Shown piece after piece: positions 22,101-32,580 of a DNA stretch of 64,000 nucleotides; positions within the stretch are counted from its first letter, which is position 1, and every line of letters begins with the position of its first letter. Location of the stretch: NCBI GenBank assembly GCA_026874595.1, contig CM049307.1, positions 74,874,643-74,938,642 on the forward strand, read 5' to 3'. The notes below the pieces were generated by a model, which was not told the DNA's origin, searched no databases, and saw nothing but the letters and a program-made list of their open reading frames with translations. A program made the translations under genes and the position numbers. This stretch comes from Sipunculus nudus (taxonomy: Eukaryota > Annelida > Sipuncula > Golfingiida > Sipunculidae).

Positions 22101-24179
22101 ACACATGTGACCCTAACATAATCCCAGGTTTCGTAAAATCCGCCCAGTGGTTATGGAGGAGTTCTCCGGACACCTACGAGGCGGCAGCATCCGACTGAAA
22201 ACATAGTATCCGCAAAACTCTGTTTTGGAGGATACAATCAAAGGGGTGAAACTGAAGCAACAACTTGATGAATGTTATCATGCAAGAAATTATGTTTTTT
22301 ACAGCCTTCCATATACCATAATTAGGAAAATCTAATGTGTGCTTGTTAAGAAAGGTTATATTTCATTCTAAATAATGAACTCAGTAACTTATAAGATACA
22401 GCTAATGTATTTAAACCTTTCTCCAACAATTTGTCATACCATGGATTTGAATAAGATATTGTATAAGAATGTGTTACCATCCTCATAGTTTAAATGAAAA
22501 TGCATGTGTAATGTGATACAACTCTTTGAGGTCCATGATTGACTGCCACTCTGTAAATTACATTGCCATTCAAAGACTTAGAAAGAGGGTTTTTCTTATA
22601 TGAAGTATGCTAGAGGAAAACTGAAACAACATTGCCTGACACAATCTTCTTTGAGGTGTTTTATATTTTAAGTGCCATGCCTCTTATCCCAAGTTTAAAG
22701 AGCATTTATTACTAAGAACTGGTTTTTCAATCTCATAAAAAAAAACCCTGTTAAATCACACTAAAACAGAAAGGGAATTACTTTGCCAGGTTCTAGTAAC
22801 CGTGCAGTGTATTTGATCCTCCCACAATGCATTTGTATTTCCTCCATGCTCAGTGTTCGCAGCATCGTCATCATGTCTGTGGTGCGGTACATATCCTCTC
22901 CTGGCTGTACATTTATGTTAACCCGTGGAGCGTTGGTCCTGGGATATATGGCAAACTTGGCTTCTCCAGTTTTCTTGCCCAACTTCTTCTTTTTGCCAGA
23001 ATCATCAAAGGCCTCAACCAGTAGATACACATCATGGCTGGTATCATTTTTACAAAATCCTACCAAGAAAAAATACACAGCCTGATCTGTCATTTACACA
23101 AGCCACAGAAGTTACACAAGCAGAATTCCAATAAATGTGGAACAATACACTGTTCTTTCTGAACTGACCTGTTACAGCAACAAAAATTCTGGTTCAAAAC
23201 TGCCTTGTTTCAGCCTGAGAATTTCGAACATGCAAAGGTCCGAGATTTTTTATTTTAAGTGATGTGTCAAACAAAGCATCAATACCCTCATTTTACCTTG
23301 TTCAAATTTTTGGTTCATCATAATTATTAGAACCTGGTAAACCACTTAACTGTCTTCATTCAGAAACATCTTTTAATTACTTTTATGCAAGCCTCATGCA
23401 CAGTTAATTGCAATAATGTCATTATATATGACTGACTGAAGTAATATTCTAAATGTATGACTATTATATGTTTTTTATAAAGCCCTGAATAGAAATTAAA
23501 ATACTTGGATAACATACCTTTAGGTAAGCTGAATATGAAGGTTCCATCCTCCACAGGGACTGTTTCGTTGAGTTTGCTCTGTTTGATCAGGTCTGAGTAC
23601 CCTTCATGTCCGGGTTTTGCGTCTCCTTTCTCCTGCCGTTGTATGGTGATGCCGGAGTAGTCATGGCTGAAGCTGCTCTGTACAGATAACTTCAGGTAGA
23701 ACTTGCCCAGATGATTGAACTGAACCTCGTGAATCTGAAACCAGAACTGAAGGGCCTTCTTCTGTATAGTGTCCTTCTTCTTAGTAGTACTCATAGCTGA
23801 TTTCTGTCAAAATACAAAATACAGGGGTTAAAGCTACCTTAGAATTCTTGTTAATAGGGTTACTTCTTAATTCTTTGTTTAAAAGAAACCAGCAAAATGT
23901 CATTAAATCACAAATTATGTTGAAATCTTATTAATTATCCTGAGGATATCACCATGACTTCATTTCTGATTATGCTTCATTCTATGTTACTAAACAATTC
24001 ACTTACAACATCAAAGTAACATTCCATTACAGATGGCAAATATTAGTTTTACAATAACCTTTCGAAATTCTAAGATTTTGGTATATGACTGATAAAAATG
24101 CACAAAATAACCTGTCAATCAATATCTATAACACTTTCTAAATTTTTAAGTAATAAATTCTGCTTATATTTACCTGCAT
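10024..24179 (-). CDS. CCDC33: CCDC33 orthologue, 5' half (exons 1-9, gene continues left of window)
   Basis: Nine exons read right to left: 24174-24179 (start), 23518-23803, 22782-23059, 20770-20967, 19209-19375, 16581-16717, 15483-15592, 11627-11731 and 10024-10115. All junctions are GT-AG and the phases run 0,1,0,0,2,1,0,0,2 without conflict, giving about 459 codons. The product matches the N-terminal half of vertebrate CCDC33 as I recall it: an N-terminal C2-like sandwich ending in FSLPKGFCKND, a proline-rich linker, then a second C2-type domain with VVLLHGAVQLP, SYRLPVNYLVPFHQYHLE and VAVARIVPDY. CCDC33 is a testis-enriched protein (also called a cancer/testis antigen) of unclear biochemical role. 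Its C-terminal coiled coils are not in the window, so the 3' exons should lie to the left. The family assignment rests on several separate collinear motifs. A missed exon between 22782 and 20967 is possible because both borders are phase 0. Confidence 0.88.
10116..11626. other. CCDC33 intron 8, no element recognised
   Basis: AT-rich sequence without a recognised exon, tandem array or element terminus. The short open frame on the minus strand at 10,163-10,399 has no donor/acceptor context or family resemblance. Confidence 0.5.
11627..11731 (-). CDS. CCDC33: CCDC33 exon 8
   Basis: A phase 0-0 exon of 35 codons with acceptor GTTTTCAG and donor GTAAGT. It encodes PMKSNPAGVRLFATIMRRLS and PNYLGLE. 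The L-x-AT-(I/V)-x-R segment and its distance from exons 7 and 9 match CCDC33. Confidence 0.9.
12559..13578 (+). mobile_element. P-family (AGCCCTCAGCC) element P1
   Basis: It starts AACTAGAATATCAGC, with AGCCCTCAGCC at 12587-12597 and the exact reverse complement GGCTGAGGGCT at 13563-13573. The 3' hairpin 13546-13574 has arms TAGCCCATCAGCC and GGGCTGAGGGCTA around TAA. The core has about three units of roughly 300 bp marked by AGGTCAAGGTCACCCATCTT. A GGACGCTGGACGGATGGACG tract precedes the hairpin. It lies in CCDC33 intron 7 and is non-coding. Confidence 0.85.
13646..15287 (+). mobile_element. C-family (GTATCCCC) element C1
   Basis: It starts TCTAGATATTTCTTGG, close to the M-family start, with GTATCCCCAG at 13,679. 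The 3' hairpin 15256-15283 has arms GTATCCCCCCGAC and GTCTGGGGATAC around TTT. A 20-base C run follows the 5' motif. The core is the array described separately. It lies in CCDC33 intron 7. Confidence 0.82.
13800..15180 (+). repeat. Tandem array, about 326-bp unit, C-family core
   Basis: TCTATGTATATGCATAATAT recurs at 13,839, 14,165, 14,492 and 14,819, with a diverged fifth copy near 15,144; spacing is 325-327 bp. Units carry AAGGTCATGACC and, in several, GGTGGCGCCACC (14,614-14,625 and 14,941-14,952). Confidence 0.92.
15483..15592 (-). CDS. CCDC33: CCDC33 exon 7, end of second C2 domain
   Basis: The acceptor is GATATTTCAG and the donor GTAGGG, phase 1 in and 0 out. It encodes VLNFMVADAGSKLMLTSYRL and PVNYLVPFHQYHLEMVQ. 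The SY-x-(I/L)P-x-x-YL-x-x-FH-x-YH motif is one of the most recognisable parts of CCDC33. Confidence 0.92.
16581..16717 (-). CDS. CCDC33: CCDC33 exon 6, second C2 domain continued
   Basis: The acceptor is ATTTCCAG and the donor GTATTC, phase 2 in and 1 out. It encodes HPTLSPMFEEMLTVEVED and DTDVDDM. This is the usual C2 sequence around a P-x-W/F-x-E strand followed by an acidic loop. Both neighbouring exons fit its phases exactly. Confidence 0.85.
16850..17567 (+). mobile_element. P-family element P2, 3' truncated
   Basis: It repeats the P1 start (AACTAGAATATCAGCAGAAG) and core units, then stops in the middle of the phrase ACCCATCTTCGAACTTGACC at about 17,567, where unrelated DNA begins. The GGAC tract and the 3' hairpin are missing. 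It lies in CCDC33 intron 5. Confidence 0.8.
17568..18598 (+). mobile_element. Pogo/Tigger-like transposon remnant
   Basis: It contains a pogo-type DNA-binding fragment (18,100-18,243) and ends in a Tigger-like terminal repeat. The reverse complement of the right end starts CAGTGGAACCCCACAATTAC and is followed by TA (18,597-18,598). An inner copy of ACGACCACCC lies near 18,524-18,538. I could not find a matching left terminal repeat, so the left border at 17,568, set by the broken P2 copy, is uncertain. No DDE catalytic domain is present. Confidence 0.65.
18100..18243 (+). pseudogene. CENP-B/pogo-type helix-turn-helix fragment, 47 codons
   Basis: The ATG at 18,100 opens a 47-codon frame ending TAA. 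It contains LSLKDKVALIKAA, SQHQMAQQFSVGKTQVHAI, the pattern of the N-terminal CENP-B/Tigger DNA-binding domain (L-K-K-x-x-I-L, then S-x-x-x-x-A-x-x-F-x-V-x-K-T-x-V). Complete transposases of this kind are several hundred residues long, so this is the first DNA-binding helix-turn-helix only. An exapted short DNA-binding protein cannot be ruled out, but the adjacent Tigger-type end argues for a dead transposon. Confidence 0.7.
19209..19375 (-). CDS. CCDC33: CCDC33 exon 5, first strands of second C2 domain
   Basis: The acceptor is GATATTTCAG and the donor GTGAGT (strong), phase 0 in and 2 out. It encodes WMHLSNPGKEEVVVLLHGAV and QLPVLPKGDVPTPFTV. The pattern hydrophobic-LHGA-x-x-LP is the first strand of the CCDC33 C2 domain. 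Confidence 0.9.
19376..20769. other. CCDC33 intron 4, no element recognised
   Basis: AT-rich intron. I see no exon, array or element terminus in it. Confidence 0.5.
20770..20967 (-). CDS. CCDC33: CCDC33 exon 4, proline-rich linker
   Basis: A phase 0-0 exon of 66 codons with acceptor ACTTTTAG and donor GTCAGA. It encodes an acidic start (EVDEPDPEEV) and then a low-complexity Pro/Ser/Thr linker with RTPDPPTPGPSKKPETPVPT. Vertebrate CCDC33 also has a proline-rich segment at this place between its C2 regions, so position supports the call even though linkers align poorly. Confidence 0.82.
21011..22239 (+). mobile_element. G-family element G2
   Basis: It runs from AACTAGAATACGGGTAGT (with GTATCCGCCG shortly after) to the hairpin 22206-22235. 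The core has about four half-diverged units with GGTGGCGCCACC near 21,488-21,499, 21,768-21,779 and 21,917-21,928. It lies in CCDC33 intron 3, in the opposite orientation to the gene. Confidence 0.85.
22782..23059 (-). CDS. CCDC33: CCDC33 exon 3, end of first C2-like domain
   Basis: The acceptor is GGTAG before 23059 and the donor is GTAATT after 22782, phase 1 in and 0 out. It encodes GFCKNDTSHDVYLLVEAF, a lysine cluster (GKKKKLGKKTGEAKFAIYPR) and MYRTTDMMTMLRT. FCKND, GEA-F-I-PR and the MYR segment correspond to conserved positions in vertebrate CCDC33. The lysine cluster is more basic than in the vertebrate protein. Confidence 0.92.
23518..23803 (-). CDS. CCDC33: CCDC33 exon 2, N-terminal C2-like domain
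   Basis: The acceptor is TTTTGACAG before 23803 and the donor is GTATG after 23518, with phase 0 in and phase 1 out. It encodes a lysine-rich start (TTKKKDTIQKKA) and the first strands of a C2-like sandwich, including FQIHEVQFNHLGKFYLKLSV, ending GTFIFSLPK plus one base. Met at 23794 is an alternative start. The order and spacing of these motifs follow vertebrate CCDC33. Confidence 0.9.
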
Positions 24180-27101
24180 CTTGTCTTTAATGTCAAGTTT
24201 AATTAAATAAAATTGGTTGTTAACTATTTGCTGGCTTTGAGGTGATTTAACCTTATATTCACTGATAAATAAGACCTGTCAAAACTATAGGGGACTAACA
24301 TTATACTGATTAAATAAAAAGCTCAGTGACCTTTGGATAAACCCTATAGATTGTTAGAAAAAAAACACACTAGCAGTTGTGCAATAAATATGCATGGTCT
24401 CAATCATAACCCATCTGACCTGCTTTCACATTCTAATCACAGAAGATTTCTTGTTTGTAAGCTGTACAAAATGCATAAAAAAACAAGTGTCGGACTCTTA
24501 ATTATTCTTGGGCCATCATTTTTTCAATGCCAAGCTTGATATGACATTCTTAGTATTGAACCCAATAAGGTATATATTTCAAGCCATAAACCTGTGTTTT
24601 TGTTTAACAGTCTTTCAATGAAAAAGACATGGCTACAGTATACACTATATGGTAACTAGAGGGTAAATCAGCAATAAGTAATTTTTGTTCAATGAGTAAA
24701 TGTGCTGATAACAGTTTGTGTAGGGGTCACTATTATCAAAGTTTCCCATATAACCAAGTCAAATAAATCCAGTTCTCATGATTACTGTTAAATGTGACAT
24801 TAGGGGTCCAAGCATAATCATACTTACTGATAAAAAGTAGTTTTCAGCATTATAAATAGCAATGTATGACGTATGAAACTGAGAGCAATAAATTTGTCAC
24901 AAGAATTTGTATGCTTATGACTTCATGGGCTCAAAGATCTCCTGAAACAGAATGATTCTCAAATTATATAACATGCAGAAATATATGACTTTTCTGATTA
25001 AAATTGAAATCTGCATTATTATGGTTTAAGGATGGATGTACTGCTAATTTAACAGAGTGGTCCTGAAACAGACCACAGATGATACAACAGTCCGGCCACC
25101 TGCTAATGACTTCCCTTTAACCCTATACAGGAAAGAAAGGTTTCGTGTGGCCGCATACATTATTTTCCAAGTACCTTATACAGTCCACATTTAGTACAAT
25201 TTACCTGGATGATCTTCCTTATATGTCACTAACTCATCTTATCATTGCCCAATCACGGTGGTCGTCATGGAGCTGTGTGTTGCCGCTCAAGAGCCGGGAT
25301 CAACAGGGTCACCGTTGTCCGGATCTAATCAAAGTGTGTTAATCCAGATAAAGCTATTATCTCTTCTATCAAATATACACCTGAAAATATTATGAAAATG
25401 CCTGATTTAAATCCTCACTCACATGTCCAGGCTATTTTGACTTATAAATGAATACTCTACTCTTGTGGGTTACACTGTTGTGATGCATTCCCAGGTTGTC
25501 AGCATGAATCTGATGTCTTGTTTACTAACTGATCTGGGCTTGGATAAGGCTTGCCTGCGTAATGTCACATACAGGTGCCAGGTGGCAGGCCACCAATCTA
25601 AGTACCACTTATATACATATTTACAACACTAAGCCCTGCTCAATGTTTAGTTTGTTACTTTTATTGACGTACACTAGGAGCTGATTGCCATTTACAATGA
25701 TATCACAGAGGCTTATCAGACAAATGAGGACTTCCAGATGCTTTTAATTTTTTATCATGGGAAGATTTTTTCTAATGTTCTTAACATAAATTTGTTTTAA
25801 AATAAAATGGCAAACCATTTTTAATGAAAAAAGGCTACTATTTATTAAACCTCATAACGATTAAAAATAAGGTCCACAAGGTCTGCCTTTGCATAAAACC
25901 TGGTATATCTACTTGATGAACGCTTAATTAACTGTATGTATTCATAATTAATATGATGAATGTAAATGAGACATCAGAACCAGCATGCAAATTGTTTTGA
26001 ACTAATGAACCAAATATCATAAAAAAAACACTAATTTTACCTTTTCTTACATCCACAAACTCATTTTGAAAAAAGGAGCATCTTTTATCATTTATTTTAC
26101 AGGTTGCTAACATTAACCTTGTTAAAATGAACTCAATAAGAAACTGATTATGTACATGTATGGTGAAGCACTGACAGAAGAACCAACTTATATCTATTGT
26201 GAAATTATCAGCAATGAAGTGATGGCCAATGATACATGAAAAGAATGGAATTGTAATTTTTTTCAACCCTACAGCATTCATTCATTGGATAAACAAAAAA
26301 CAATATTGTAGTTTATACTGATAGGATTTACCAAGTAGACATTCATTAATAAAATATAAAATATAATTTTCACCTGAATAGGGAAAACCCTCCATATGAA
26401 TTATGATGTTGGAGTTTAACTGTTTTTGCTTTTCTCCCATATTTCTTGATGACTTATTGATGATATATATGTCTAGTTAAAGTAGGTATATTAATTTTTT
26501 GATTTTTTACTTTTACCATTCAGTGAAACATATAATTTGAATAATGTGAAATAAGTGGCATCACTGCTATAAATTCAGTCATAAAAAATCTGATACTGTG
26601 TATAAAATTAAGTAATTTAAATGAACACCTCCATTTTCTGCCACTGGAAAAATGACCACAGCTAAAAAGCCAGTGCTGCCACAGCTAAGAACTTAAGTTG
26701 ATCCAGTTTCATACTATAGTCCATTTCACCACCTGCTGTCCACCTGTTTTTCAGAACATTAATTTGATGAATATTGTGCCTAACTGCATAAAAAATATCG
26801 ATTATATATTGAATCGTTCTGCAAAAACAGAAACTATTGTTTTTTATATGATGGTAAAATGTTACAATCGGGATCATATCTATTTACACATGCATTGTGT
26901 ATTTTTTTCTGTCAAGGTATTGTTAATGCTTGTGGTTATTTTTAATTTTGCAGGATACGTCTGATGAAATCAGTAGCAAACAAATTTTTGTAAAGCATCA
27001 TGTATATTATGCTATTTTGGCAAAATTTCAAAACATGAATTGAAACAGGTTCCATTTACAGCAGGTATATATATAGGGGAAAATATCACATTGCAATGTG
27101 A

Positions 27102-27147
<46 letters not shown>

Positions 27148-27863
27148 CATACATATATATATAAATGTGTGCAACCTGACCATGAAATGTAAAATATAAT
27201 TTGGCATAAAAAGTATTACATAATAGATAAGAGTTTAAGAGATTCATAATCATGATTAAATCTTTTGGTCAATGGAAGAGGAAAAGGTTTTTCAATTGAT
27301 ACATGATAAATAAAATATTTTGTTCGAAACATCCTTGTTAAAACATTTACTGGACGTTTTGTGGTTCTGTCAAATTATCTGTTTAACTCTCTATGATATT
27401 ATCAGGGTAATTTTTAAAATATTAACAAATCTTTATTTTTTTTTCATGTTTCCACAAACAAAAAATACGGTAATAGCGAAAATATTGATGAGTAATTATA
27501 TAATCTTGTTTTACAACATGAAATAAAATATCAATATAATATATTATAAAAAACAGCATAATTAATGTTACAAAACAGAGTTTATGATAAATATGTGATA
27601 TTGAAGAAACCGAAAATGCTTGACACGTTTGCTGACGACATGATGACCAGTGCATTAGCCATTACTGGCTAGTTTTACACATGTTATTTGGACCATAACC
27701 GGGCATTACCGAGCAAGAAATAGTCTATAACTTCAGATGGATAACTTTGATTTTTTACATAGAAAAGACCTTATTCTATCAATAAAAATAAAATGGTACT
27801 TTCTATTGATGTAGTATCATTTTAATTATGCTTCGAACATTGCTTTATTTAAAAAATCCTTGC
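23804..27863. other. CCDC33 intron 1 and upstream DNA
   Basis: AT-rich, with no recognised exon apart from 24,174-24,179. It includes one TA dinucleotide run at 27,104-27,140. The 5' untranslated exon(s) and promoter of CCDC33 should lie here but are not visible. Confidence 0.5.
24174..24179 (-). CDS. CCDC33: CCDC33 exon 1 (candidate start exon)
   Basis: On the minus strand the bases ATG CAG are followed directly by a donor GTAAAT. They join in frame, phase 0, to the acceptor at 23803, giving Met-Gln-Lys-Ser-Ala-Met. The reading frame is also open upstream of this ATG for at least several codons, so the true start could be earlier, or translation could begin at the second Met at 23794. The 5' untranslated part of this exon lies above 24179 and its extent is not visible. 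Confidence 0.5.
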
Positions 27864-27950
27864 TTCCGACTTCGGACTTCCGAGTTTTACACATAGCCGT
27901 TTGGAAATCCCCTACCGGAAGTTATGATTCTCCCGCTGACAGACGTGGAG
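27864..27950 (+). promoter_or_regulatory. Probable ETS-type promoter region
   Basis: ACCGGAAGT at 27914-27922 is a perfect ETS/GABP core, and two opposite-strand CTTCCGA elements lie at about 27,865-27,884. The stretch is more CpG-rich than its surroundings and sits just upstream of a good donor at 28,006, as in promoters without a TATA box. The direction is inferred from that donor; a divergent promoter that also serves CCDC33 is possible. Confidence 0.45.
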
Positions 27951-28005
27951 ACGAGTTTTTCGAGTAAAACCAGCCTCGGTATTAAAAACTGCTGCACGAA
28001 TACAC
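27930..28005 (+). other. Candidate 5' untranslated exon
   Basis: A stretch with ETS-type sites upstream ends in CACGAATACAC followed by the consensus donor GTAAGT at 28,006. Its start is not defined by the sequence. It could splice to the acceptor ACTCAG before 28,077. Confidence 0.4.
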
Positions 28006-28076
28006 GTAAGTAAACCGTGGATGTAATAATTATTATTTTCCCCAACATAATAACGTTACTTTTTGTCTTAACTCAG

Positions 28077-28308
28077 GAAAATGGCAGTTCGAGAAGTAGA
28101 TGAAAATGAAAAAGTAGTGTCAGAAATGGCGTGCACATCTGCACATACTAGAATTGATTCAAACCCAATAGCTTGTACTGTCACCCCATCGTCTCCAGTT
28201 CATCTAAAATCGACGTTTGGGGTGACAAGCTGTCGCTATCTTTGTTTTAGCTGGTTATATTTTTTAGAGTGTTTACATGAGATCATCCAATCAGCAACTG
28301 TCAGTTGA
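28077..28308 (+). CDS. Unidentified small plus-strand coding exon
   Basis: An acceptor (GTCTTAACTCAG) is followed by GAAA ATG at 28,081. The frame gives MAVREVDENEKVVSEMACTS and continues to a stop at 28,306-28,308 (75 codons). The first part is acidic and hydrophilic, like a real N terminus. The last part (from about residue 47) becomes hydrophobic and aromatic, which may mean the coding exon ends at a weak donor (GTGACA) at 28,222, phase 0. I do not recognise the protein, and no next exon was found. Confidence 0.35.
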
Positions 28309-29460
28309 GGCTGTTTTTGCATGTGACCAATGCCACTGACCACCATAAGTGGGTCTGATATGTTGTTGTAAAATGTAGACTGATTCCTCATATTTTCAGA
28401 AAATTCTGTTACTCAAATATGGCATAAGGTAGGAATTTAGTTACCTAGTTGAAAATTAGGTTCTGTAATCCTCTCCTCTACACTATAACTGACTATAACT
28501 ATAACTAATAACAATTTTCATAGCAAAAATCAGGTGGACATGAGGGAATGAAACGGACTATAACGACTGTCGATATATTCAGACAAGACAACTATGTCAA
28601 CATATACGCTGTCCGTATAGGAGACAATGAAAGTTTTAGTTGTCCTTATATTAACATTACCTGGATATAACATTTCATATCAATTGCAATAATCAGCCAT
28701 AAAACCCTAAATAGATAATCGAATTGCCCTTTACTTCCGATTTTGATGCAGACGATAGTGTAACACAAAAAACACAGACATTTTTTGTGACAAAAATGAA
28801 AAAAAGGCGGGTCACATGGTAATCCTCGCCAGTAACTTGAGTAAGCTCTTTCTTTACAGGGCTTTCCATCAGGTTCTATGGCCAATTCATAAATTGTGAA
28901 ATTAATGAAAATACTTAATACTAAATATACTTGCATGAAAACTGATGTCTGTTCCAAGGTCTTCATTTTTAATTAAACAGATGATCACTTTATCAGCGTA
29001 GATTAGCGAGCTCGGAGGGTATCACCGTAAAGACGCCAAAAATACCGCAAGCGTACTAAAATATATTAAACCGGACTACGCCAGCCTGATCACTTGCATG
29101 CAAAAAGAAACAAATGATTAAACTAAATTGCAAATGCAATTAAAGGAAATGACACAGATATCCCTTTAAGCCTTTACAGATATAATAATTTAACCGTGAC
29201 TCCCAGGTTTTCTTATTTTTCTTTTTTTTTCCATGTGAAGAAGATAATTTGTCAGAATAAATCTATAGCTAAAATAATGATAGCAACGCATATGAACCCA
29301 TTTCTCGATTCTTCCCGCTCGCTAATACCATGTTTTATACATAAATATGTATCTATTCAAATTATATGCATCTTTCTACACACCAACTTCCAGCATTTTG
29401 CATGCAGTATTTAAAAAAATGATTCACCCCTAAAATTCAGGACTTTTTTTCTGAATCACA

Positions 29461-29518
<58 letters not shown>

Positions 29519-30738
29519 GTGTGTGTATATATACATACGCAAACCATGTACAAAGGCATTTGCTTATTGCAGGACATTCCAGTTTACTAAAGTCTATAAT
29601 ATTCTAATGTATTTTATAACATGGTGATAATTCATCAATTCATACATTTGAAAATAAGCAGTTTTCATGTTCAAATGCATTTTTTTTATGTTAGATACTT
29701 ATTTATTAATAAAAATTGAATTCATTACTCAAAGGTAAATTGAAGATAAATAATAAAAAAATGCTTACGAAATAATAAGGGCTATACCCGATTATCATTA
29801 ACGGATTTTTTTAATTACTTTCAAATGAACCTCTATATATAGGCCTATACATGACCCAGTGAGAGCATATGAACACCTCGGACCAATGAAGAAAATACCC
29901 TATTTTCTTTTTATATACATTCCAATTATTTATAATCATGCGCCCACTTTGGGGCATCAAAAGCTAATAAATAAACTCAAACCTCAGTTGTGCCTATTTC
30001 ATTGTTTTATATATTGTCTATTGTCATAAACTGATCAAGATACCTTTCCACAGATTAATCTTTCATGTGGCATCCGGACCGCGGAAAAAGGGTTGGAAAA
30101 ACGCTTGCGCGAAGTGTTGAAAGCACCATTCAATAAACATTAAATATTGGATGAAGGACGGCGAGTTGGCGAGTTTATAAGCGACATATGCAATATATTA
30201 TATCTTTGGGATGATCGGGCATTAATTTTAGAAATTGCTACAGTTCTGGACTTTATTGTCCCAGCTGTCGGGACTGCATGTGATACGCAATTTGCTGAAC
30301 TGAGACATTGTAAAATTCAAAATTGTATGGGATGTAAGAAAGAGGAAAGGCGTAACCCCCCCCCCCCCCCCGGTCCATAACTCGATCTTGAAAATTTAAA
30401 GGAGGTAAATCAATTATATAACAAGTTGATCATGATAAAAATATAGTCTCTACTATAGTATATTTTCACTATCACTAGTTTAATACGTCACAATTTTATA
30501 TTTTTTGATGAATAAAGGACCCAAAGAGAGAACAGTCACTTTTAAACAAATATGTCTTGTTGGACTCTACCAGAAACCACTTACACACATATACCCACAC
30601 CGAGACACACACACACACACAGATAATATATATATAAGGAAATTTTAAGATTTCATATAAAAAGAAGTTTATAATGGCTTAACTCTGAAAGTTGAGAAAA
30701 TAAAAATAAATGTAAACTATCAAAAACGACACCCCCCC

Positions 30739-30797
<59 letters not shown>

Positions 30798-31399
30798 GAA
30801 CCTTTAAGATTTCATTAAAAAGAAATTTATAATGCTGAAACTCTGAAAATGGAGAAAATATATTCATTACGTTTGATAATAATTTGAACATATACATGTA
30901 CATGCACATGCACATACATATAACCAATATACTTCCACACAATAACCAAAATGTTTGTGACTAACATGCTGACTATACACTGAAAATAATTGACACTTAA
31001 ATAAAAATTGAATGTTTATTGACTTCCCTGTGTAAAATAAAAGGTGGACATTTTAATTAAAATTTCAAAGTGAATTTTTAAGTCTGAGTTTAATTTTTCA
31101 TTTATTATTATTAGGTTTATCCAATTTCTTAGATCTTTCATGAGATGGTTATGGACATGTCGCTAAGCGTTGAAGCGGGTCTGGTCCAAGGGACATCATC
31201 AGTTAACGAACAAGTCAAGAAGAGGATTTTCAAGCACGAGGATGTTGATACAGAAAATGACAAATGAACTTGTTGACATTTAATGTATTGTCTTGAAATA
31301 CAAAAGCAATAAAAAACAACCAAGCCCGGAAAAGGTGAGCATATACACCTAGTCTGATATTATTCGCAACGCTTCCATTGCATATAGGACTGCACTTTC
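28309..31399. other. Intergenic or intronic AT-rich DNA
   Basis: No gene recognised. It holds two long TA runs, a C run at 30,356-30,371, an AC run near 30,600 and a pair of diverged 120-bp repeats (GGAAATTTTAAGATTTCAT at about 30,639 and a partner near 30,805). A hairpin resembling the M-family 3' end lies at 29,938-29,960. Confidence 0.5.
29463..29516. repeat. TA dinucleotide run
   Basis: An uninterrupted AT/TA run of about 54 bases. Similar runs occur at 27,104-27,140, 30,747-30,792 and 50,468-50,508. Confidence 0.97.
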
Positions 31400-32580
31400 T
31401 GTGAAAGCCCGTGCTATATAGATGTTTTGGAATAAAATATATTGTAAAAAGCGATCTGTTAAATAAGAAATCATTAAAAGACTTATTCGCTTCGGCGCCC
31501 TTACCTATTTTCTCAGTTCTTTCTTTAAGGGTATTTCGCTGAATTCAGATGACACTGTGTTTCCTACTTGCAGTATAAAAGTCGGCCAACTGTCCACCGT
31601 ACTGATATCTTCTGGTTTACTTTAGCATTATAGTTACTATTTTTCTCATGGTCAAATTAGTTTAATAGGCCTTGTCCATAAATTAGATAAGCTAACATAA
31701 AAGGCATGAGGTGAAATACAGTCAAATTAAAACCCGTGCTATATTGATGTTTTGGAATAAAATATGTTGTAAAAAGCGATCTGTTAAATTAGAAATTATT
31801 AAAAGTCTGATTTCTTCTGGTTTACTTTAGCATAAGTTCCAATTTTTTTCATGGTCACATTAGTTTAATAGGCCTTGTCCATGAATTAAATAAACAAACA
31901 TAAAAAAGCATGAGGTGAAGTACAGTCAAATTAAAGCCCGTGCTACATAGATGTTTTGGAATAAAATATGTTGTAAAACATGTACTTTAGCATCAGTTCC
32001 AATTTTTTTCATGGTTACGTTAGTCTTATAGGTCTTGTCCATAAATTAGATAAACAAACATAAAAAAAAGCATGAGATGAAGTACAGTCAAATTAAAGCC
32101 CGTGCTACATAGATGTTTTGGAATAAAATATGTTGTAAAACATGTACTTTAGCATCAGTACCAATTTTTTTCATGGTTACATTAGTTCTATATATAGGTC
32201 TTGTCCATAAATTAGATAAACAAACATAAAAAAGGCATGAGATGAAGTACAGTCAAATTAAAGCCCGTGCTACATAAATGTTTTGGAATAAAATATGTTG
32301 TAAAACATGTACTTTAGCATCAGTTCCATTTTTTTTCATGGTTACATTAGTTTTATAGGTCTTGTCCATAAATTAAATAAACAAACATAAAAAAGCATGA
32401 GGTGAATTACAGTCAAATTAAAGTCCGTGCTCCATAGATGTTTTGGAATAAAATATGTTGTAAAACATGTACTTTAGCATCAGTTCCAATTTTTTTCATG
32501 GTTACATTAGTTTTAAAGGTCTTGTCCATAAATAAGATAAAAAAACATAAAAAAGCATGAGGTGAATGACAGTCAAATTA
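31400..32580 (+). repeat. Minisatellite, about 163-bp unit
   Basis: GCCCGTGCTA-ATAGATGTTTTGG recurs at about 31,407, 31,733, 31,935, 32,098, 32,262 and 32,422. The last units are 160-164 bp apart and differ by few bases; the first two are more diverged and partly deleted. No hairpin end of the T/G/M type was found beside it. Confidence 0.88.

Noticed and set aside
26698-26964. Plus-strand 88-codon frame with hydrophobic end
   Set aside because: It sits in AT-rich DNA, overlaps an opposite-strand frame and lacks any motif.
31400-32580. CRISPR-like array
   Set aside because: The units are long (about 163 bp) direct tandem repeats without short repeat-spacer alternation, in a eukaryotic sequence.
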